Origin: Halomonas sp.
GTDB lineage: Bacteria > Pseudomonadota > Gammaproteobacteria > Pseudomonadales > Halomonadaceae
Assembly: GCF_011050415.1 (NCBI RefSeq)
Contig: NZ_DRFS01000008.1
Coordinates: forward strand, 62,001 to 126,000
DNA length: 64,000 bases
Direction of reading: 5' to 3'
Under the pieces are notes generated by a model. The model saw only the letters and a list, made by a program, of their open reading frames with translations, did not search any database and was not told the DNA's origin. The position numbers and the translations under genes were made by a program. Of this stretch, positions 1 through 8,707 are shown piece by piece (position 1 is the stretch's first letter; the number at the start of each line of letters is the position of its first letter).

Positions 1-225
1 GGAGTCCGGTTTGGCTAAGGTACCGGCGGGAAACATTTGAATCGATAGTTCGCCGCCGGACTCTTCGGCAACCGTATCAGCCCAGGCCTGCAGAACATCT
101 TCATTAACGCCGGAGGGGCCAGGCCAAAAGTGCGCCATACGCAGGGTGGTTTCCGCTTGAACCGCACTGATGCCAAGTCCCGCAATAGCGGTCGCCAACA
201 GGCACCGGGATAGGGTTATTTTCAT
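1..225 (-). CDS. TRAP transporter substrate-binding protein, DctP family (3' part beyond window)
   Basis: Only the first 75 codons lie in the window; the gene runs off the left edge. The ATG (223-225, read leftwards) has GGAG just upstream. The start is a Sec signal peptide with a hydrophobic core and a likely cut after AVQA. It is followed by LRMAHFWPGPSG and a QAWADTVAEESGGELSIQ stretch, the typical opening of periplasmic DctP receptors, in which a short beta strand precedes an amphipathic helix. Such receptors hand carboxylates to a DctQM sodium symporter. The gene lies beside pcaHG behind a PcaR-type operator (260-274), so import of an aromatic or hydroaromatic acid is a reasonable inference. 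The substrate cannot be read from this fragment. Confidence 0.8.
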   Translation of the reverse strand, partial: MKITLSRCLLATAIAGLGISAVQAETTLRMAHFWPGPSGVNEDVLQAWADTVAEESGGELSIQMFPAGTLAKPDS

Positions 226-259
226 GGGGTACTCCAGGACTTTTGTTAGATTATTATAA

Positions 260-274
260 GTTCGCATAACGAAT
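260..274. promoter_or_regulatory. PcaR-type operator upstream of TRAP receptor gene
   Basis: GTTCG-N5-CGAAT, one mismatch from the GTTCG-N5-CGAAC palindrome found at four other promoters of this region. A further GTTCG half-site follows at 280-284. It lies 35 bases upstream of the TRAP receptor start. Confidence 0.5.
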
Positions 275-485
275 ACTAGTTCGCTCTAAAAGGCCAGATT
301 AGTCCACTCTAACGCCTAGAGCTAATCGACATTGGTCTATGGTGAAACGCCTTCTGATCACGTTTACCTCAAACCCACGCCGATGTCCCCAGTGTTACGA
401 CTCCGCAGTGCATTCAGTAAGGCACATTGGCAGCATAAAGTTGGACTTTTCCAACATCCACCCCCGACCATGGTCTTAACTCAAT

Positions 486-520
486 AAAAAAGCGCTACTC
501 AGTAATGAGCAACGCTTTTT
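486..520. terminator. Bidirectional terminator after pcaHG
   Basis: AAAAAAGCG pairs with CGCTTTTT around an inner CTCA-GTAA-TGAG hairpin. It gives a T-tail on both strands and lies 26 bases beyond the pcaG stop codon. Confidence 0.75.
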
Positions 521-546
521 GTTCTGCCTTCACCTTATTAGAACGG

Positions 547-1179
547 TTAAAAATCAAAAAATACCGTTTCACCTTCGCCCTGCAGACGAATATTCAGCCG
601 GTAACGCACTTTGCCATCGGCCTCTTCGCGCTTGGCGATCAGCGTTTGGCGGCGCGCCGGTGACTCAATGCGCGAAAGCACCGGGCACTGGGCGTTGGCT
701 TCCGCTTCATCGTCAAAGTAGAGCCGTGTTTGCAGGTGAATGTTCACCCCTCGGGCAAACAGCGTCAGGTTAATGTGCGGGGCCATTAGCTGGCCGCTGG
801 GGTGCTTCACTGCGCCGGGCTTGATGGTGGTTAACGACCACTCGCTACCGTGATCGAACGTAGTGGCAGTGCGGCCGAAGCTGTTAAACGGCTTGCTGAG
901 GTCGTAATCGGCTTGGTAGTCGCCGTTAGCATCGGCTTGCCACGCTTCCACGAAAGCATCGCGTACTAGGTCGCCGTTGCCATCAATGACGATCCCTACG
1001 ACTTCGATATGCTCGCCCTCGGCCTCAGGCTTGGCCATCTCGTTCCAAATTTCTTCATCACGCACGGGGTTGCCCGCTGCGGCAAGCGCAAGGCCAATAT
1101 GCACGTAGGGGCCAGCGGTTTGCGAGGCGGTTTCACGCAGCATCAGTGCGCTGGTCGGCTGGCTGTTAGGCTGATTCAT
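547..1179 (-). CDS. pcaG: Protocatechuate 3,4-dioxygenase, alpha subunit
   Basis: Alpha subunit of the intradiol dioxygenase that opens protocatechuate to 3-carboxy-cis,cis-muconate in the cytoplasm. The protein is 210 aa, the usual size. ETASQTAGPYVHIGLAL near the start and GNGDLVRDAFVEAWQADANG are family hallmarks. PHINLTLFARGVNIHLQTRLYF is the degenerate counterpart of the iron-binding strand of the beta subunit. A longer frame extends upstream, but the start at 1179 has AGGGGA at good distance and gives the expected N-terminus. It follows pcaH by 16 bases in one transcription unit and ends at a strong terminator. The beta subunit supplies the iron ligands; this subunit completes the active-site pocket. 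Confidence 0.95.
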   Translation of the reverse strand: MNQPNSQPTSALMLRETASQTAGPYVHIGLALAAAGNPVRDEEIWNEMAKPEAEGEHIEVVGIVIDGNGDLVRDAFVEAWQADANGDYQADYDLSKPFNSFGRTATTFDHGSEWSLTTIKPGAVKHPSGQLMAPHINLTLFARGVNIHLQTRLYFDDEAEANAQCPVLSRIESPARRQTLIAKREEADGKVRYRLNIRLQGEGETVFFDF

Positions 1180-1195
1180 GATGTATCCCCTGCCC

Positions 1196-1930
1196 TTATT
1201 GGTTTTCAAAATAGGTCTGCAGCTCGCCGCGTACGACCACATCAAAGCGATAGGCGAGGCAATCCATCGGCTTGCTGTGGGCCATATCGAGCCGCCCAAT
1301 CATTGTCTCAACCGCAAGAGGGTCTTTTAGCGTATGGACAATGGGGCACAGGGGAATCAGCGGGTCGCCCTCAAAATACATCTGGGTAATCAACCGGGTA
1401 GAGATCGAAGGGCCAGTCACCGATACGTGAATATGCGCTGGGCGCCAGCTATTCATATCGTTAGGCCACGGGTAGGGGCCGGGCTTGATGGTACGGAAGC
1501 GATAAAAGCCTTGCTCATCGGTCAGGCAGCGCCCTACACCGCCGAAGCTGGGATCTAGCGGTGCAAGATACTTATCATTCTTGTGTCGGTAGCGGCCTCC
1601 AGCATTGGCCTGCCACATTTCCACCAGGGTGTGCGGTACTGGCTTGCCGAACTGATCCACCACTCGACCAAACATAATAATCCGCTCGCCTTGGGGTAAC
1701 CCCTGGCCTTGGCTCGGCTCTTGACGAAAGTTAAGCAATAGGTCGTTATCGTAAGGTCCCATGCGCAGATGGCTGAAGTCCGGGCCAGTCAACTCAGATG
1801 CCGTGGGCTGCTGCATACTCACCAGCGCCTGCTGGGGCGAGCGCGCCACCGAGGTTTTATAGCCCGGCGTGTAGGCTGGGGGATGCCAGTTGCGGTCACG
1901 GGCTACAAAGCGTTTATTGTCATTTTGCAT
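1196..1930 (-). CDS. pcaH: Protocatechuate 3,4-dioxygenase, beta subunit
   Basis: Catalytic beta subunit (244 aa) carrying the non-haem Fe(III). The conserved core is visible: [11 protein letters not shown], then the [19 protein letters not shown] tyrosine region, then [27 protein letters not shown]. The last stretch contains the second tyrosine ligand and the HIH histidine pair. QMYFEGDPL follows, as in characterised PcaH. The N-terminal extension containing [17 protein letters not shown] is also typical. It is the first gene of the pcaHG unit. A perfect PcaQ-type site (2030-2045) lies about 100 bases upstream, between pcaH and pcaQ, so activation by PcaQ is likely. Confidence 0.96.
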   Translation of the reverse strand: MQNDNKRFVARDRNWHPPAYTPGYKTSVARSPQQALVSMQQPTASELTGPDFSHLRMGPYDNDLLLNFRQEPSQGQGLPQGERIIMFGRVVDQFGKPVPHTLVEMWQANAGGRYRHKNDKYLAPLDPSFGGVGRCLTDEQGFYRFRTIKPGPYPWPNDMNSWRPAHIHVSVTGPSISTRLITQMYFEGDPLIPLCPIVHTLKDPLAVETMIGRLDMAHSKPMDCLAYRFDVVVRGELQTYFENQ

Positions 1931-2029
1931 ATGGATATCTCGCTAAGTTAAACATGTCGACGTAGTGCTCCACTTAGAGAGTCTCCTGTTTAACCCCCGA
2001 GCTGGCTATTGATAACTTATCTTACCCTC

Positions 2030-2045
2030 ATAACCTATTGGTTAT
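2030..2045. promoter_or_regulatory. PcaQ-type operator upstream of pcaHG
   Basis: ATAACC-TATT-GGTTAT, a perfect inverted repeat matching the ATAACC-N4-GGTTA(A/T) site known for the LysR activator PcaQ of rhizobia. It lies between the pcaQ stop and the pcaH start. Confidence 0.7.
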
Positions 2046-2049
2046 GACT

Positions 2050-2982
2050 CTAATCGCGATGCCCAGCCACTATGTCAGCAGCGACTTCACGCAGTGCTTC
2101 ACAAAACGCCTCGGCGGTAAGCGTGGGACGCAGTGAGCGATTGCTACATATCCCAACGGAGCCGCCATGCAGCTCCATGGGCAGCGCCAGCTCGCACAGT
2201 TTGCGGCTGCCTATCACGGTACGTACTGCCTCTTCCGGCGCGATCCAAATGGCATCGCCGGTCAGCGCATAACGCTGGCCAAGTGCCAGGGAAAGCGTCT
2301 CAATGCGCTGAGGTGGCAGCACAATGGCATGCCGAACACAGAAGCTATCGACTTGGTGGCGCAACGTAGTTTGCGGCGGTGGGACAACCCAAGGGTAGGT
2401 GCTGATGCTTTCGGCGGTGAGCGTTGGCAATGCCAAGAGGGGATGATCATGGCGGACGACCAGTTGGAGGCGTTCGTAGTAGAGGTGTTCAAAATTCAGG
2501 TCATGAATTTCCCGGGCCTCGGTCATTCTCCCGACCACAATATCCAGCTCCCCACGACGTAAACGAGAAAGCAAAAAGGCGCTGGTACCCGTTAGTACCT
2601 GTGCCCCCCGCTCAGTCGTGGTATTGGGTTGCCAGCGCTGCAGTGCCTCAGGCACTAATTGGCTTTCTACGGTAGAAAGTGCCCCAATACGTAGCCAATC
2701 AGCACCTTTTTGCTGTGACTGGAGAGCATTCACGCCCTCTTCCAAGGCACGTACCGCCGGCCCCGCATGGCGAAGCAGCGTCAGCCCCGCTTGGCTGAGT
2801 GAAACACCTAGCGGGGTGCGCTCAAACAGAGAAACAGCAAGTGTATCTTCCAGCTCACGGATGGTTTTAGAGATACCCGGCTGGCTAATGGCGAGCCGTT
2901 CAGCGGCGCGGGCAAAACTGCGCTGGCGTGCCACCTCAAGAAACGCCTGTAGATGACGCAGTTTAATCCGCGCGTTCAGCAT
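2050..2982 (-). CDS. pcaQ: LysR-family activator of protocatechuate genes, PcaQ type
   Basis: 310-aa LysR regulator. The N-terminal winged helix (residues 5-65) has LRHLQAFLEVARQRSFARAA and QPGISKTIRELEDTL, then an effector domain. In characterised systems PcaQ senses protocatechuate ring-cleavage products and activates pca dioxygenase genes. Identity as PcaQ rests on three things: its position between pcaHG and pcaDC, its PcaQ-like N-terminus, and ATAACC-N4-GGTTAT palindromes both upstream of itself (2995-3010) and upstream of pcaH (2030-2045). The first site suggests autoregulation. It is transcribed in the same direction as all flanking pca genes, so read-through from pcaDC is possible. 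Confidence 0.88.
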   Translation of the reverse strand: MLNARIKLRHLQAFLEVARQRSFARAAERLAISQPGISKTIRELEDTLAVSLFERTPLGVSLSQAGLTLLRHAGPAVRALEEGVNALQSQQKGADWLRIGALSTVESQLVPEALQRWQPNTTTERGAQVLTGTSAFLLSRLRRGELDIVVGRMTEAREIHDLNFEHLYYERLQLVVRHDHPLLALPTLTAESISTYPWVVPPPQTTLRHQVDSFCVRHAIVLPPQRIETLSLALGQRYALTGDAIWIAPEEAVRTVIGSRKLCELALPMELHGGSVGICSNRSLRPTLTAEAFCEALREVAADIVAGHRD

Positions 2983-2994
2983 AAAAAAGTCCTC

Positions 2995-3010
2995 ATAACC
3001 TTTAGGTTAT
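2995..3010. promoter_or_regulatory. PcaQ-type operator upstream of pcaQ
   Basis: ATAACC-TTTA-GGTTAT, a perfect inverted repeat 13 bases upstream of the pcaQ start codon and before the end of pcaDC. It has the same half-sites and spacing as the copy at 2030-2045. Confidence 0.7.
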
Positions 3011-3043
3011 GAGGATAGCGTGTCTGAACATCACCGGCGAGCG

Positions 3044-4222
3044 TTAACTCAACGACTCGCCCCAACCTAGCTCTTTAGCCAAGGCAAAGGCGTGGTTGGC
3101 TGCGGGAACGCCGCCATAAATCGCCACATGCATCAGCACTTGGCGCAGTTCGGCCTGGGTTAGGCCAATTCGCTTGGCGGTTTTCAAGTGCAGCGTTAGC
3201 TCTTCACGTCCGAGGGCAGCGAGAATGCCAGTGGTGATCATGCTGCGCTCGCGGCGGGTTAAGTCGTCGTTGCTCCACAGTTCGCCCCAGGCCAGGCGGG
3301 TAATCATCTGCTGGAAAGGCGCATCCAGGCTGTTGGCGTTCGCAGTGGAGCGCGCTACGTGCTCCTCGCCTAACACCTGCTTGCGGGTTTCCAGGCCAGT
3401 GGCGTAGGCCACGCCGTGGTTGGCCACATCGCCCAGATCCGTTGCCAGCACGATAAGGAGCTTTTGTGCAAACAGCGTCGGGGCTTCGACTGCAGGTACG
3501 TGGCCGACGCCGTCAAAAATCTCCAGCGGTGCGTCATCAAGTTCTGCCGCTAGGGCTTCCAGCGTGGCGGGTGGGGTGGCCATATCTTCGCTGCCACCAA
3601 ACAGCTGTAACTTCGCATTCTTACCTGAGAGCTTGCCGGTAAAGGTATCGCGGCCAAGCATTTCACACAGCTGAGCGTAGGACTCATCATCGCCACGGCC
3701 CATCTGGGTGCACCAGCCCGCTTTCAGTGCCGGGCTTGCCTCAAATGCAGCTGGTGCAAACCAGCGCGGTACGATCTCTTGGGACATCGCCGCCAAACCT
3801 TCCTGGCGTACGCGACCTGCGCGGGTGTTCCACAGATCAGGCGTGCCAATCACCGCGCCGGTGTTGGTTAGCGTGGCGGAGAGCAGGCGTTCGCTATGCT
3901 CGGCAATCAGCTGCTGTCCGACTACGCCACCAATGGAGGTACCGGCAAAGTGAAAGCGCTGCACGCCCGCAAGTTCTGCCAGCGCTAAGGCTTCAGCGGC
4001 CAGGTCAGCGGGGGTAATCTTCGCATCGCTGACCGCCTGACTGGCGCCGTGGCCGGGCAGATCCCAGGTCAGCACTCGATAGCGGGACAGCAGCGCGGGG
4101 ATCACGTCGTCCCATACCGCTTGGCTCATGCCCAAAGGGTGCGCCAGCACTACGAGCGGATTCACTTCTGCGCCGAGCAGCCGGTAGGCCACGCTGCGGC
4201 CATTGATGGTATGAAAAGCCAT
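3044..4222 (-). CDS. pcaDC: Fused 3-oxoadipate enol-lactonase / 4-carboxymuconolactone decarboxylase
   Basis: 392-aa fusion of two consecutive pathway steps. Residues 1 to about 262 are an alpha/beta hydrolase (PcaD). The oxyanion region is VVLAHPLGMS, the nucleophile elbow is FAGTSIGGVVGQQL, and the acid/His region ends in DGVGHVPAVEAP. Residues from about 268 to the end are the small helical carboxymuconolactone decarboxylase (PcaC), with RRERSMITTGILAALGR and LMHVAIYGGVPAANHA. The fusion would decarboxylate 4-carboxymuconolactone and hydrolyse the resulting enol-lactone to 3-oxoadipate. Similar fusions are known as PcaL in actinobacteria. It lies 11 bases after pcaF in the pcaIJF-DC run. 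No frameshift separates the halves. Confidence 0.93.
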   Translation of the reverse strand: MAFHTINGRSVAYRLLGAEVNPLVVLAHPLGMSQAVWDDVIPALLSRYRVLTWDLPGHGASQAVSDAKITPADLAAEALALAELAGVQRFHFAGTSIGGVVGQQLIAEHSERLLSATLTNTGAVIGTPDLWNTRAGRVRQEGLAAMSQEIVPRWFAPAAFEASPALKAGWCTQMGRGDDESYAQLCEMLGRDTFTGKLSGKNAKLQLFGGSEDMATPPATLEALAAELDDAPLEIFDGVGHVPAVEAPTLFAQKLLIVLATDLGDVANHGVAYATGLETRKQVLGEEHVARSTANANSLDAPFQQMITRLAWGELWSNDDLTRRERSMITTGILAALGREELTLHLKTAKRIGLTQAELRQVLMHVAIYGGVPAANHAFALAKELGWGESLS

Positions 4223-4233
4223 GACTGCCTCCG

Positions 4234-5436
4234 TTAAACGCGCTCAATCAGCGTTGCGATGCCTTGGCCAACGCCGACGCACATGGTACACAGTGCGTAG
4301 CGCTTGCCGCTGTTTTGCAGCTCATGGGCGGCGGTCATTAACAGACGCGCACCGGACATGCCCAGCGGGTGACCTAGGGCAATCGCACCACCGTTGGGGT
4401 TCACGCGGGGGTCGTCGTCTTTAAGGCCGAGGTCTCGCATACAGGCCAGCGCCTGGGCGGCAAACGCTTCGTTAAATTCAAACACATCAATCTCGTCTAT
4501 CGAGATACCGGTGCGCTTGAGCAGCTTTTGAACTGCCGGGACTGGGCCATAGCCCATAATGCGCGGCTCAACGCCGGCCGTGGCCATGCCAACAACCTTC
4601 GCCATCGGCGTCAGGCCATGCTGTTTAACCGCCGCTTCGCTGGCGACCAGCATCGCCGCCGCGCCGTCGTTGACGCCTGATGCGTTGCCTGCGGTCACGC
4701 TACCACCGTCACGGAAGGGAGCGGGCAGGCCAGCGAGTTTTTCCAGGGTGGTTTCCCGCAGGTGCTCATCCTGATCAAAGATCAGCGGTTCCTGCTTACG
4801 TCGGGGAATCTCAATGGCAGTGATCTCTTGGGCAAAGCGGCCGGCTTTTTGGGCGGCAGCGGCTTTCTGCTGGGAGCGCAGCGCAAAGGCGTCCTGATCT
4901 TCCCGGGAGATATTGAACTGCTCGGCGACGTTTTCAGCCGTCTCCGGCATGGAATCCACCCCAAACGCTTTCTTCATCAGCGGGTTGATCAAGCGCCAGC
5001 CGATGGTGGTGTCTTCGATTTTTTGAGTGCGGGAAAAGGCACTATCGGCCTTGCCCATCACGAAGGGCGCACGAGACATGGACTCCACGCCACCTGCCAG
5101 CGCCAGCTCCATTTCACCTGCCTTAATGGCGCGAAACGCCGTGCCCACCGCGTCCATACCCGAGCCGCACAGGCGGTTCATGGTGGTGCCGGGCACCGAA
5201 GTGGGGATGCCCGCCAGCAGCGACGACATACGCGCCACGTTGCGGTTGTCTTCACCGGCCTGGTTGGCGCAGCCCATAAAGACTTCTTCAATGGCTGCAG
5301 GATCAAGATCTGGCGCTTCTGCTAATACGGCTTTGAAGATGGTCGCGGCAAAATCATCCGGGCGTACGCTGGCCAGAGTGCCGCCAAAACGGCCAATAGC
5401 GGTGCGGCGGGGATGACATAGATAAACGTCACTCAT
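4234..5436 (-). CDS. pcaF: 3-oxoadipyl-CoA thiolase
   Basis: 400-aa thiolase, standard length for PcaF, cleaving 3-oxoadipyl-CoA with CoA to succinyl-CoA and acetyl-CoA. The three thiolase signatures are present: nucleophilic cysteine in [15 protein letters not shown] (about residue 90), [20 protein letters not shown] with the catalytic histidine, and the second cysteine in [14 protein letters not shown] near the C-terminus. [11 protein letters not shown] is also present. The N-terminal [18 protein letters not shown] matches PcaF rather than the FadA style. It is separated from pcaJ by 10 bases and from pcaDC by 11, so it is part of one operon read leftwards from the promoter upstream of pcaI. 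Confidence 0.95.
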   Translation of the reverse strand: MSDVYLCHPRRTAIGRFGGTLASVRPDDFAATIFKAVLAEAPDLDPAAIEEVFMGCANQAGEDNRNVARMSSLLAGIPTSVPGTTMNRLCGSGMDAVGTAFRAIKAGEMELALAGGVESMSRAPFVMGKADSAFSRTQKIEDTTIGWRLINPLMKKAFGVDSMPETAENVAEQFNISREDQDAFALRSQQKAAAAQKAGRFAQEITAIEIPRRKQEPLIFDQDEHLRETTLEKLAGLPAPFRDGGSVTAGNASGVNDGAAAMLVASEAAVKQHGLTPMAKVVGMATAGVEPRIMGYGPVPAVQKLLKRTGISIDEIDVFEFNEAFAAQALACMRDLGLKDDDPRVNPNGGAIALGHPLGMSGARLLMTAAHELQNSGKRYALCTMCVGVGQGIATLIERV

Positions 5437-5446
5437 AGCAAACTCC

Positions 5447-6220
5447 TTATTCGCCCGCGTGGGCCCGCTCGGTACGGGCTTTTAACTCACGCAAAATCGT
5501 CAGCTCGTTTTCGCTGGGCTCTGGTGTGCTCTCTAGCTGTTCGGCAAAGCGGACTTCCCAGCCGGTGGCGTCAATCACGTCTTCGCGGCTAACGCCGGGG
5601 TGCAGTGAGACGACGACCAGCTCTTTGGTCTCCGGGTCAGGCTTCATCACGCACAGATCGGTGATCACGCGGGTAGGGCCTTTGCCGATATTGGGCACGT
5701 TATCGCGCCCTTTACCGTCGCGGCCAAAGCCGAGCGTCGTTACGAAATCAACGTCTTTGACAAAGGCACGCTTGGAGTGCTTAAGGGTGATAAACACTTC
5801 ACCGGCGTTAGTGGCAATTTCCGGCGCACCGCCGCCGCCCGGCAGGCGAACCTTAGGCGCTTTGTAATCACCGATCAGCGTGGTATTAAGGTTAGCAAAG
5901 CGGTCAATTTGCGCGGTGCCTAAAAAGCCCACGCTCACTTTGCCGCCCTGCAGCCAGTAGCGGAACATTTCCGGTACTGCCACGGTGGTCAGCGCTGATT
6001 CGCACAGTTCACCATCGCCAATGGAGAGCGGCAGAATATCGGGCTTGGTTTGCAGGGTGCCGGATTCGTAAATCAGCACGACTTCAGGGGCGTGAGTCAG
6101 CCGCGCCAAGTTGGCAGCTTCTGAAGGTAAACCGATACCTACAAAGCAGGTCATGCCGTTTTCCAGCGCCCTAGCAGCAGTGACCGACATCATTTCAGAA
6201 GAGGTATATTCGAGGCTCAT
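5447..6220 (-). CDS. pcaJ: 3-oxoadipate:succinyl-CoA transferase, beta subunit
   Basis: 257-aa CoA-transferase subunit of the CatJ-like (longer) type. It has GMTCFVGIGLPSEAANLA near the N-terminus, LIYESGTLQ with the catalytic glutamate that forms the CoA thioester, and the glycine-rich VRLPGGGGAPEIA. Together with PcaI it moves CoA from succinyl-CoA to 3-oxoadipate. Its start codon overlaps the pcaI stop by one base (TAATG on the coding strand), indicating translational coupling and equimolar production. Length and sequence resemble CatI/CatJ of chloroaromatic-degrading pseudomonads more than the short PcaI/PcaJ of P. putida, so catJ is an alternative name. Confidence 0.93.
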   Translation of the reverse strand: MSLEYTSSEMMSVTAARALENGMTCFVGIGLPSEAANLARLTHAPEVVLIYESGTLQTKPDILPLSIGDGELCESALTTVAVPEMFRYWLQGGKVSVGFLGTAQIDRFANLNTTLIGDYKAPKVRLPGGGGAPEIATNAGEVFITLKHSKRAFVKDVDFVTTLGFGRDGKGRDNVPNIGKGPTRVITDLCVMKPDPETKELVVVSLHPGVSREDVIDATGWEVRFAEQLESTPEPSENELTILRELKARTERAHAGE

Positions 6221-7038
6221 TAGCGTTTCTCCTCTTTACGGTAAACGTTCTCGTCGAGCCACTGAGTAAAGGTGTCGCGATCACGCGCGATGGCATCCCA
6301 CTCTTTATAGAAGCGGTTGCTGCGACCGTAATAGCCGTGAGTATAGGAAGGCAGCGCGCCTTTCTCCGCTACCGCCACGGCGCTGATCGCCCAGCTTGGA
6401 ATCACGCAGGCATTAGGATGCGCGTTCAGATCATCGACAATCTCTTCCACCGTGACGATGCTATGCTTCGCCGCGAGCACAGCCTCTTTCTGTACGCCGA
6501 CAATGCCTTCTACCAGGACATTGCCTTGGCGATCCGCGCGCTGGGCGTGAATGATCGAGACATCCGGGCGCACCGAGGGTACAGCGGCCAGGCGTTCACC
6601 GGTAAAGGGGCACTCGATGAATTTGATTTGATCGTTGACGCTGGGCAGTTCGCTACCGATATAGCCACGGAAAACTGCCAGCGGTAACCCCGCGGCACCG
6701 GCCTCAAACGCGCAGGCCATCGCCGCGTGGCTATGCTCAAGAATCTCGATCTTGCGCGGCCAGCCTTTCTCAACCGCATCACGCAGGCGGTGCAGCGATC
6801 CCACGCCGGGGTTTCCCCCCCAGGAGAAGATGACTTTTTTGGCACAACCCGCGCCGATCATTTGATCGTAGATGATATCCGGGGTCATACGAATCAGCGT
6901 CAGGTCGCGCTTTTTCTGCCGGATCACTTCGTGACCGGCAGCAAACGGAATCAGGTGGGTAAAGCCTTCCATGGCCACCGTAGCGCCGTCTTGGACGTAG
7001 CGCGCTACCGCGTCATGCAAGCTGAGAAACTCGGCCAT
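6220..7038 (-). CDS. pcaI: 3-oxoadipate:succinyl-CoA transferase, alpha subunit
   Basis: 272-aa CoA-transferase alpha subunit of the CatI-like type. It starts with LSLHDAVARYVQDGATVAMEGFTHL, has DLTLIRMTPDIIYDQMIGAG, and the FSWGGNPGVGSLHRLRDA loop. It forms the 3-oxoadipate CoA-transferase with PcaJ. It is the first gene of the run pcaI-pcaJ-pcaF-pcaDC(-pcaQ). A perfect 17-base palindrome of the GTTCG-N5-CGAAC family (7083-7099) lies 45 bases upstream of the start, so control by the IclR-type regulator at 15073 is likely. Confidence 0.93.
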   Translation of the reverse strand: MAEFLSLHDAVARYVQDGATVAMEGFTHLIPFAAGHEVIRQKKRDLTLIRMTPDIIYDQMIGAGCAKKVIFSWGGNPGVGSLHRLRDAVEKGWPRKIEILEHSHAAMACAFEAGAAGLPLAVFRGYIGSELPSVNDQIKFIECPFTGERLAAVPSVRPDVSIIHAQRADRQGNVLVEGIVGVQKEAVLAAKHSIVTVEEIVDDLNAHPNACVIPSWAISAVAVAEKGALPSYTHGYYGRSNRFYKEWDAIARDRDTFTQWLDENVYRKEEKR

Positions 7039-7082
7039 GATGGGTGCCTCTTAGCTGGACGTTGCAATGATTTTATGATTAT

Positions 7083-7099
7083 TGTTCGTTAAACGAACA
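7083..7099. promoter_or_regulatory. PcaR-type operator of pcaIJF-DC
   Basis: TGTTCGTT-A-AACGAACA, a perfect palindrome containing GTTCG-N5-CGAAC, with an extra CGAAC half-site at 7113-7117. It closely resembles the 15-base PcaR box (GTTCG-N5-CGCAC) of Pseudomonas pcaI promoters as I remember it. Confidence 0.7.
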
Positions 7100-7227
7100 T
7101 AGATTTGCTATACGAACAACTTACTGCTGAATGTTATCAGGGTCAAATACTGCCGTTAGCAAACAAGCGCCTAGATCAGCACCCAACATCGCCACATAAC
7201 TACACAAAACCTATTAATAACAATAAT

Positions 7228-8568
7228 TTAAATAGAATTTAACCAGCTTTTAGCGCGCTCAACTTGTGCCTGACTGCTACCAAGGTATAAAGCAGGATCA
7301 CAGGCTTGGCGCAAAGCTTCACCGTCAACCTGGCCGTTAATGTCAGGGTGTTCGGCTAGCACGTCAGCCAGGACCTCAGAATAGGGGCGTGCCTCACGAC
7401 GTGATGTTTCGGCTGCCGCGGCGCTGACTGCTTTTGCTGCATCCGCGCCCAAGTAGGGCGTTAATAAACGCGCTACCGGTTCGGCCATAATGCCGCCGCC
7501 CGTGGCAGCCAAGTTGCGCAACATGTTATCGGAGTGGACTTCGAGTCCTTCTAATAGCACGGCGACTTGCTCTAAGGCGCCTTCCAACAGCAGTGCACTC
7601 TCCATCAACGGTGCCCACTCCGCATGCCATTCACCCAAGCCACGTTCAAGGGGGTGGGCAGCAGCGTTAATCAACACGCCAGCGTGACCATGTACTTGAC
7701 GGGCTGCGCCGCGAATCAGCGCGCAGCGTACTGGGTTGCGTTTGTGGGGCATGGATGAGGACTCGCCCATCCCTGGGGCTGAGGGTTCGGCTACTTCACC
7801 CACTTCTGTTTGCGTCAGTAGCGACACATCCAAGGCGATTTTTTCAGCGGCGCCCGCAATGGCATCTAACGCTGTGCCAAGCGCATGGATGGGGTAACGG
7901 TCGGTATGCCAGGGTAACACTGGCACCGCCAAGCCTAGTCGCGCGGCCAAAGCGTCCATCCACTCAAGACCCAGCGTATCCCAGCCCGAGTGCACGCCTA
8001 CCGCACCACCAAACTGAACGGGAAGCTCAACAGTACCTAAACGGCGGCGACTCTGCTCTAACCCAACGGCCCAGTGGGCTACCTTGACACCAAAGGTAAT
8101 CGGCAGCGCCTGCTGCATCAGCGTGCGCCCCACCATCGGCGTGTCTATGTGGGCATCCATAATCGCTAACGCCGCCAACCGGCAGCGCTTCAGCAAATTA
8201 TCCAACGCTGCTAAGCGTGGTTTTAGCAGCAGCATTAATGCGGAGTCGACAACGTCCTGGCTCGTTGCGCCTTGGTGCCAGTAACGCTTAAGCTCATTGG
8301 GTAGCAGCGAACGCCCCTGCTTAACAAACGGAATCGCCACATTGCCGCCACTGCCGATGCCGTCGGCAATCGCAGCAGTGTCGAAAGTCGCATGCTCCAT
8401 CAGGGTACGCATCTGCTGGCTGGCGCCTTTCGGCACCGCACCGCTGGCTTCTTGCACTTCTGCCAGAGCTAATTCAAATGCCAGCATGGCCTGCACCATA
8501 GCGTCGTCATCACACTCGCCCAAGGCGTGTTGACTCATAAACGGGTGTTTTAAAAACGCGGCGGGCAT
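7228..8568 (-). CDS. pcaB: 3-carboxy-cis,cis-muconate cycloisomerase
   Basis: About 446-aa member of the fumarase/aspartase/adenylosuccinate lyase superfamily. It cyclises 3-carboxymuconate to 4-carboxymuconolactone, the step between PcaHG and the PcaC half of PcaDC. The superfamily signature is present as GESSSMPHKRNPV, and the catalytic GATSQDVVDSALML region is intact. Two in-frame ATGs exist (8574 and 8568); GAGGA abuts the first but is 6 bases from the second, so 8568 is preferred. It is transcribed alone, with 189 bases and an operator before pcaI. Its own promoter lies in the divergent region shared with the AEC permease, which carries another operator (8625-8639). Confidence 0.93.
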   Translation of the reverse strand: MPAAFLKHPFMSQHALGECDDDAMVQAMLAFELALAEVQEASGAVPKGASQQMRTLMEHATFDTAAIADGIGSGGNVAIPFVKQGRSLLPNELKRYWHQGATSQDVVDSALMLLLKPRLAALDNLLKRCRLAALAIMDAHIDTPMVGRTLMQQALPITFGVKVAHWAVGLEQSRRRLGTVELPVQFGGAVGVHSGWDTLGLEWMDALAARLGLAVPVLPWHTDRYPIHALGTALDAIAGAAEKIALDVSLLTQTEVGEVAEPSAPGMGESSSMPHKRNPVRCALIRGAARQVHGHAGVLINAAAHPLERGLGEWHAEWAPLMESALLLEGALEQVAVLLEGLEVHSDNMLRNLAATGGGIMAEPVARLLTPYLGADAAKAVSAAAAETSRREARPYSEVLADVLAEHPDINGQVDGEALRQACDPALYLGSSQAQVERAKSWLNSI

Positions 8569-8624
8569 AAGCATTCCTCATTGATTGGCGCATTGGCTGT
8601 CGCATACCGGACAAACGTACAATT

Positions 8625-8639
8625 GTTCGTGATTCGAAC
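8625..8639. promoter_or_regulatory. PcaR-type operator between pcaB and AEC permease
   Basis: GTTCG-TGATT-CGAAC, perfect half-sites with the same 5-base spacer as the pcaI and iclR operators, placed in the divergent promoter region. Confidence 0.65.
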
Positions 8640-8707
8640 GCCATGCTAAATTGGTCTGATAAGTGGGGCTATATTTACTTTCTCATCACCGACAAGTCAG
8701 AGACTTT

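Larger units (their letters stand above)
226..546. other. Intergenic region between TRAP receptor gene and pcaG
   Basis: This gap has no credible gene. It holds the PcaR-type operator at 260-274 next to the TRAP gene and a bidirectional terminator at 486-520 next to pcaG. Nothing else was recognised between them. Confidence 0.6.

Noticed and set aside
547..1299. Upstream extension of pcaG to a start at 1299
   Set aside because: The extra 40 codons overlap the end of pcaH and match nothing in the family; the ATG at 1179 has a good ribosome site and the normal N-terminus.
4762..5325. 187-codon open frame on the plus strand across pcaF
   Set aside because: It lies wholly inside the thiolase gene on the opposite strand. 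High GC third positions leave long antisense frames, and there is no ribosome site or recognisable domain.
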